DNA of 35,944 bases from Pokkaliibacter plantistimulans (GTDB lineage: Bacteria > Pseudomonadota > Gammaproteobacteria > Pseudomonadales > Balneatricaceae). The DNA lies in contig NZ_LAPT01000033.1 in NCBI RefSeq assembly GCF_003194385.1, positions 1 through 35,944 of the forward strand, given 5' to 3'. Position 1 is the first letter of the stretch. Every line of letters begins with the position of its first letter. Shown in pieces: positions 32,213-35,944 of the stretch. Both the position numbers and the translations under genes were made by a program. A model generated the notes under the pieces. The model searched no databases, was not told where the DNA came from, and worked only from the letters and a program-made list of their open reading frames with translations.

Positions 32213-33070
32213 ATGAATAGCCAAGTCTGGCAGGCGTTGAGCGGTGCTCTAGGACCGTTAGATGAAATGCAGGCCAACTTTGTCAGCTGTGAGCTGGAAG
32301 AGGGTGGGTTGTATCTTAACTGGCTGCCTCCGGTGGTTGAGCTCTACTGTGAAGGTGTTCCATTGGGCGAAGAGGTTGTGCTGCACCTGTGGAGCCAGTT
32401 GCACGTTAAAGGTATTCAGTGCCTGAGTGTGTGCATGGATGGCAAGCCAGTGAGGTTATTGGGTGAGTCACCGAAGGTATGGGGCTGCCAGGGGAGTGCC
32501 CAGGCTTGGGCTGGGAAACGCTATTTCAGTTGGAGTGGTGAAGGTCTGATCGATGGCTGGCAGATGGATGACTCGCTGTTGCTAAGCGTCCTGATGCCTG
32601 ACTTGCCCGGACGCACCTGGTTGAATCTGGAACCGCTGGATAGCCTGTTTTCTTCGGCAGCGCTCAGTGCCGGGGCGCTGCACGTGGTTAATGTCACCGG
32701 CGAGCGTTGGGTGCAGGATCACCTGAGAGATGTGCACCGTTTCCTTGGGTATCGTGCTGATCGACTTAGTCTGGTAGATCAGCCTATGGCTTCTTGCTGG
32801 AGTCGGTTACCGAAACAGCTGGATATAGATGGCGCGGTAGTGCGTTGCCATGAAATGCATGGCGATGTACAGCGGCAAGCGGCTTTGGCTTTGCGCCGGC
32901 TGGAGCCTGTGCTGGTGCCTGAAGGTATTCTGGCATTGTGGGGGGCGGATGAAAGTCTGCCTTTGCCAAATCTCAAACGTTTACTGAAGCGGGAAGGTCC
33001 CGATTTTGTTTACGTAGATCATGTTCAGCAACAGGGCGATTTTGTACTGGTGTTGCGTTATGAGCCATAA
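32213..33070 (+). CDS. Unrecognised protein, possible divergent methyltransferase-like fold
   Basis: 285 aa, not recognised. The start chosen is ATG 32213, 6 nt after GGAGAG; ATG 32207 is adjacent to that site and less likely. The protein is Trp-rich and acidic in the first half (NWLPPVVELYCEGVPLG, GKRYFSWSGEGLIDGW). The second half has a layout that weakly recalls a class I methyltransferase: ALHVVNVTGERW, then LSLVDQP, a predicted strand VVRCHEMHGD, and LVPEGILALWGAD near the end. No SAM motif is evident. It has no signal peptide or membrane segment. It is divergent from htpX and converges with alaA. Confidence 0.7.
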   Translation: MNSQVWQALSGALGPLDEMQANFVSCELEEGGLYLNWLPPVVELYCEGVPLGEEVVLHLWSQLHVKGIQCLSVCMDGKPVRLLGESPKVWGCQGSAQAWAGKRYFSWSGEGLIDGWQMDDSLLLSVLMPDLPGRTWLNLEPLDSLFSSAALSAGALHVVNVTGERWVQDHLRDVHRFLGYRADRLSLVDQPMASCWSRLPKQLDIDGAVVRCHEMHGDVQRQAALALRRLEPVLVPEGILALWGADESLPLPNLKRLLKREGPDFVYVDHVQQQGDFVLVLRYEP

Positions 33071-33094
33071 CTGAGGGCGATAGTATAACTACAA

Positions 33095-33129
33095 GCCAGC
33101 AGCTGACTGATCAATGAGCCGCTGCTGGC
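33095..33129. other. Hairpin between converging genes at 33.1 kb
   Basis: GCCAGCAGC (33095-33103) and GCTGCTGGC (33121-33129) form a perfect 9-bp stem with a 17-nt loop, 25 nt after one stop and 15 nt before the other. There is no T-tract, so it would be a non-canonical terminator. Confidence 0.4.
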
Positions 33130-33143
33130 AGAGGATTGATGGG

Positions 33144-34361
33144 TTACTGCTGTTCGTATTTGCTCAGGAAGCGTTTGATGCGGCCGATGGCTTCTTCCAG
33201 CATGTCCTTGTGGGGGAGGAATACAATGCGGAAGTGTTGGGTGTCGCTCATATTGAACCCGGTGCCCTGTACGATCAGCACTTTTTCCTGGCGCAACAGA
33301 TCCAGTGCAAATTTCTCGTCGTTGCGAATGGGGTAAACGTTCGGATCCAGGCGTGGGAACAGGTAAAGAGCTCCCTTTGGCTTGACGCAGCTCACGCCAG
33401 GGATTTCATTGAGTAACTTCCAGGCCATATCACGCTGTTCAAGCAGGCGTCCACCCTCAATGATCAGATCATTGATGCTTTGGTATCCGCCCAGTGCAGT
33501 CTGAATAGCATGCTGGGCTGGTACGTTGGCACACAATCGCATTGATGCCAGCATGTCCAGACCTTCGATATAGTCCTTGGCCTTGTGTTTGGGGCCGCTC
33601 AGAATCATCCAGCCAGAGCGGAATCCTGCCGCGCGATAGGTCTTCGACAGACCGTTGAAGGTCAGGCACAGAACGTCATCAGACAATGAGGCTAAAGGCG
33701 TGTGCTCTTCGCCATCATAGAGAATGCGGTCATAGATTTCGTCTGCGAACAGCAGCAGATTGTGCTTGCGCGCCAGCTCGGTAATACCTTCCAGAGTTTC
33801 TTTTGGATAGAGTGCGCCGGTTGGGTTGTTTGGGTTGATGACCACGATGCCGCGAGTGCGGGGAGTGATCTTGCGCTCCATGTCTTCCAGATCAGGAATC
33901 CAGTCGTTGTTCTCGTCACAATGGTAGTGAACAGCTACGCCGCCAGAGAGGTTAACTGCTGCTGTCCACAGCGGGTAGTCTGGCGCTGGAATCAGCATTT
34001 CATCGTGATCGTTCAGCAGGGCTTGCATTGCCATGACGATCAGCTCGCTGACACCGTTACCAAGATAGATGTCTTCTATAGTGACACCCTGAATGCTACG
34101 TAGCTGAGCGCTATGCATAACGGCCTTACGCGCCGCAAACAGCCCCTTCGAGTCGCTGTAGCCTTGGGCATTGGGAAGGTTGTGAATGACATCAGTGATG
34201 ATTTCTTGCGGCGCATCGAAGCCAAAGGGGGCGGGGTTGCCAATATTCAGCTTGATGATGCGTTGGCCTTCATCTTCCAGGCGCTTGGCTTCCTGCATGA
34301 CTGGCCCGCGGATGTCGTAACAAACATTAAGTAATTTCTGCGACTTGCGGATGACGGACAT
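33144..34361 (-). CDS. alaA: Alanine transaminase, AlaA (YfbQ) type
   Basis: 405-aa PLP enzyme that transfers the amino group between glutamate and pyruvate, the main alanine-forming transaminase in E. coli. Length equals E. coli AlaA. Family blocks: KLLNVCYDIRGPV, NIGNPAPFGFDAP, GNGVSELIVMAMQALL, PNNPTGALY, ADEIYDRILYD, and the PLP lysine in FNGLSKTYRAAGFRSGWM. The carboxylate-binding Arg is in QHFRIVFLPHKDML. Start ATG 34361 was chosen to match the family N-terminus; the frame is open to 34412. Monocistronic, divergent from msrB. Confidence 0.94.
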   Translation of the reverse strand: MSVIRKSQKLLNVCYDIRGPVMQEAKRLEDEGQRIIKLNIGNPAPFGFDAPQEIITDVIHNLPNAQGYSDSKGLFAARKAVMHSAQLRSIQGVTIEDIYLGNGVSELIVMAMQALLNDHDEMLIPAPDYPLWTAAVNLSGGVAVHYHCDENNDWIPDLEDMERKITPRTRGIVVINPNNPTGALYPKETLEGITELARKHNLLLFADEIYDRILYDGEEHTPLASLSDDVLCLTFNGLSKTYRAAGFRSGWMILSGPKHKAKDYIEGLDMLASMRLCANVPAQHAIQTALGGYQSINDLIIEGGRLLEQRDMAWKLLNEIPGVSCVKPKGALYLFPRLDPNVYPIRNDEKFALDLLRQEKVLIVQGTGFNMSDTQHFRIVFLPHKDMLEEAIGRIKRFLSKYEQQ

Positions 34362-34544
34362 GGTAACGCTGTCTCTTGGTGTCAAAGGGTGGCTCTTGAG
34401 GGACTGGGGCAACAGCCTTATAAGAAGAGGGTGTCAGACTGGTGAGGCAGGCTAGGCATGTCTCTGAGATAAGGCGACGACTCATCATACGCAGCCGCAA
34501 TGTCGTTGCAAGTGAATAAGCCGACAAGAGGAAAGAGGTAGTCG

Positions 34545-34943
34545 ATGGAAAAAAAATCGCAGCGTTCTGAAAGCGAATGGCAGGAATCGTTGACTCCTGA
34601 GCAGTTTGCCGTCTGTCGGCAATGCGGTACTGAGCCGCCTTTCAGTGGTAAGTATTACTACCACAACGCGGTGGGGTGGTATCACTGTGTGTGCTGCGAT
34701 AATCCATTGTTTTCATCCGATCATAAATATGAATCGGGTTCTGGCTGGCCCAGCTTCTGGGAAGTGGCCTCAAGCGATTCAGTCAGTAGTCTGCGTGACA
34801 ATTCACACGGGATGATTCGTACGGAAGTGCGTTGTAATCATTGTGATGCCCATTTGGGGCATGTCTTTGAGGACGGTCCGCCACCTACCGGACTGCGCTA
34901 CTGTATCAACTCTATCGCGATGAAGTTTGTACCCTCTGACTGA
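34545..34943 (+). CDS. msrB: Peptide methionine (R)-S-oxide reductase
   Basis: 132-aa thioredoxin-dependent enzyme that reduces the R epimer of methionine sulfoxide in proteins. The catalytic Cys is C120 in [10 protein letters not shown]. The structural zinc site is made by two CxxC pairs, C48/C51 (YHCVCC) and C97/C100 ([11 protein letters not shown]). The GSGWPSFW block and HGM follow the family. An additional CRQC pair near residues 24-27 lies in the N-terminal arm. Start ATG 34545 has AAAGAGG upstream. It is not beside msrA, which lies some 17 kb away. Confidence 0.95.
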   Translation: MEKKSQRSESEWQESLTPEQFAVCRQCGTEPPFSGKYYYHNAVGWYHCVCCDNPLFSSDHKYESGSGWPSFWEVASSDSVSSLRDNSHGMIRTEVRCNHCDAHLGHVFEDGPPPTGLRYCINSIAMKFVPSD

Positions 34944-34950
34944 ATAGAGA

Positions 34951-34971
34951 GGGTCATTTAAATAATGACCC
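34951..34971. other. Hairpin after msrB
   Basis: GGGTCATT-taaat-AATGACCC, a perfect 8-bp stem immediately after the msrB stop. It is followed by no T-run, so it may be a minor pause or decay-protection structure ahead of the main terminator. Confidence 0.35.
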
Positions 34972-35006
34972 GATGATAAGCAGTCTGATAATCATCAAGT
35001 AATAAC

Positions 35007-35044
35007 AAAGAGGCATGCAGCCTGGGTTGCGTGCCTCTTTTTTT
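35007..35044 (+). terminator. Rho-independent terminator of msrB
   Basis: AAAGAGGCATGCA and TGCGTGCCTCTTT form a 13-bp stem (one G-T pair), loop of 8 nt, followed by T4 for a total of seven T in a row at the end. Oriented for msrB. Confidence 0.92.
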
Positions 35045-35053
35045 GTCATGCGC

Positions 35054-35620
35054 TCAGCGCTGTAGGGCCTGCCGAACCTTCGGATCGCTTAGTGCGCGGT
35101 TCAGTGTGTCAGCAAAGAGCTCATTGATTATTCGGGTATTGGTCTGTTCATCAGGAATGCGGGCGAACTCATGGTGTTTTTCCGTCGCGAACTGGCCTGT
35201 ATAGGTGAAGGAGCCTTGTTCAATCACAACTTTGATGCTGTTGGAAAGGTCAACTGTCTGAATGACGCCCTTGACAGAGGCCTGATAGGTAAGGCGATCC
35301 AGAATCACACGCATGTGTACGTTGGCACTGCTGTAGTCCTGAACCTGGAAGCCCATTCTGCTCAATGCCTGCCCGAGACTATTGGCGAGAGTCTGGCTGA
35401 CATCATTCCGTAATGTGATATTGCTGGTGCGTGCATAGATGCCACCGCGAGTGCCTAGTACTGGGTTTGCTCGCTGATCCTGGATGCTGACGCTGATACT
35501 TTGTCCTCTGGCCTGATAGGCGCCAGGCTGGAGTTGAGGGGTTAGCGTGATGGCTTGTGGACTTAGCGCACACCCGCTCAGCAGTAGGCTTAATACTGCG
35601 ACTGCTAATAAACCGCGCAT
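35054..35620 (-). CDS. yajG: YajG-family lipoprotein
   Basis: 188-aa predicted lipoprotein. The signal sequence is short (MRGLLAVAVLSLLLSGC) with a lipobox LSGC, so residue 17 is the lipidated Cys. The mature part follows the YajG outline: ITLTPQLQ, then VSIQDQRANPVLGTRGG, an amphipathic LGQALSRMGFQV block and RVILDRLTYQA. Length matches the family (about 190). Start ATG 35620 was chosen so that the lipobox falls correctly; the frame is open a further 99 nt. Its function in E. coli is unclear to me. Confidence 0.9.
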   Translation of the reverse strand: MRGLLAVAVLSLLLSGCALSPQAITLTPQLQPGAYQARGQSISVSIQDQRANPVLGTRGGIYARTSNITLRNDVSQTLANSLGQALSRMGFQVQDYSSANVHMRVILDRLTYQASVKGVIQTVDLSNSIKVVIEQGSFTYTGQFATEKHHEFARIPDEQTNTRIINELFADTLNRALSDPKVRQALQR

Positions 35621-35926
35621 GGAGTGAATCCTCGAAAGTGTTGGCTTATCTATAATAAGTGTTGCTTGCTTGTGTGGCAGAGAGATTAAGTTGACAAGGG
35701 CAACCATGTTGTAAAACAACGCTGCTATTTAAACGATGCGAGTTCCATAGCGTCAAGGTGAGCCCTTGTCGTAGCCGCAAAAGAAACAGTAATTCGCAGA
35801 TTGCACTGGGCCTAGTGGCTATCGTCTGCATGGCGATGAAAAAGCGATTTAAGTGTTTGACAAGTATTGGGAAATGCGTAAAATGCGGCCCCACATCACG
35901 ACGCACTGGTCGCTGATGAAAATTGT
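35621..35926. other. Intergenic region between yajG and tRNA-Asp
   Basis: 306 nt. It holds the yajG promoter somewhere on the minus strand (not resolved) and the tRNA-Asp promoter at 35857-35884. No gene supported. Confidence 0.5.
35857..35884 (+). promoter_or_regulatory. Sigma-70 promoter of tRNA-Asp
   Basis: -35 TTGACA (35857-35862), 16-nt spacer and -10 TAAAAT (35879-35884), then GC-rich GCGGCCCC. A consensus -35, and the discriminator type expected of stringently controlled tRNA operons. Confidence 0.85.
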
Positions 35927-35944
35927 GGAGCGGTAGTTCAGTCG
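35927..35944 (+). tRNA. tRNA-Asp, 5' part only (cut by the window end)
   Basis: The last 18 nt read GGAGCGGTAGTTCAGTCG, which is the acceptor and start of the D-arm of proteobacterial tRNA-Asp. The anticodon lies beyond the window, so identity is by sequence match from memory. The window cuts the gene. Confidence 0.85.

Noticed and set aside
1-35944. Mobile elements, prophage, CRISPR arrays or biosynthetic clusters
   Set aside because: I looked for transposase, integrase, phage structural genes, regular spaced repeats and NRPS/PKS-like genes and found none.

Overview
This 35.9 kb window reads as ordinary chromosome from a gammaproteobacterium, most likely an Oceanospirillales or Pseudomonas-like marine or soil lineage. 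That placement rests on the gloB/mltD - methyltransferase - rnhA - dnaQ neighbourhood, and on RdgC, HtpX, AlaA, PdxB, a Zn-type MsrB and a YajG-like lipoprotein. It is an inference from gene content, not from a database search. I see no transposase, integrase, phage gene, CRISPR array, rRNA or plasmid function. Nearly all genes are intact and closely packed. Three genes (mltD, the methyltransferase, the HD-GYP gene) appear to start at TTG behind good ribosome binding sites.

Layout. Positions 1-7.2 kb hold cell-wall, detoxification and DNA-maintenance genes: mltD and gloB on the minus strand, then on the plus strand a methyltransferase-like gene, rnhA, dnaQ, a sirtuin and a D-2-hydroxyacid dehydrogenase. 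From 7.3 to 13.7 kb is a complete L-threonate-type (tetronate) catabolic operon, ltnD-otnK-otnC-otnI-gntP-like permease, with a divergent DeoR-family regulator. The region between them carries a candidate operator pair. From 13.7 to 19.2 kb, all on the minus strand, lie an orphan MbcA/ParS-type antitoxin-like gene, an IMPACT/YigZ protein, a cation diffusion facilitator with an extended C-terminus, rdgC, msrA and an HD-GYP protein that has lost several metal-binding histidines. From 19.2 to 24.5 kb is a BMP-type (probably nucleoside) ABC importer operon with a long structured leader and a PurR-like palindrome. From 24.6 to 28.1 kb come a GT2-like protein, a solo Hpt protein, and an operon of a Gfo/Idh/MocA oxidoreductase and a UPF0303/HbpS-like protein. 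A tRNA cluster (Asn and Pro on minus, Glu on plus) follows. From 28.7 to 35.6 kb are pdxB with a YcgR-like PilZ gene, a small WGR-like ORF, htpX, an unrecognised 285-residue protein, alaA, msrB and a yajG-like gene. The window ends 18 nt into a tRNA-Asp gene that has a clear promoter.

How the genes work together. The ltn/otn operon should convert L-threonate through 2-oxo- and 3-oxo-tetronate to the 4-phosphate, then to dihydroxyacetone phosphate. The importer operon is complete: binding protein, twin ATPase and two permeases. Signalling genes (HD-GYP, PilZ, Hpt) are scattered and not in one operon. No clearly new multigene system is evident. The best leads are the degenerate HD-GYP protein, the PurR-like site and structured leader before the importer, the DeoR operator pair, a hairpin made of DnaA-box-like sequences beside rdgC, and a few small or unrecognised proteins.
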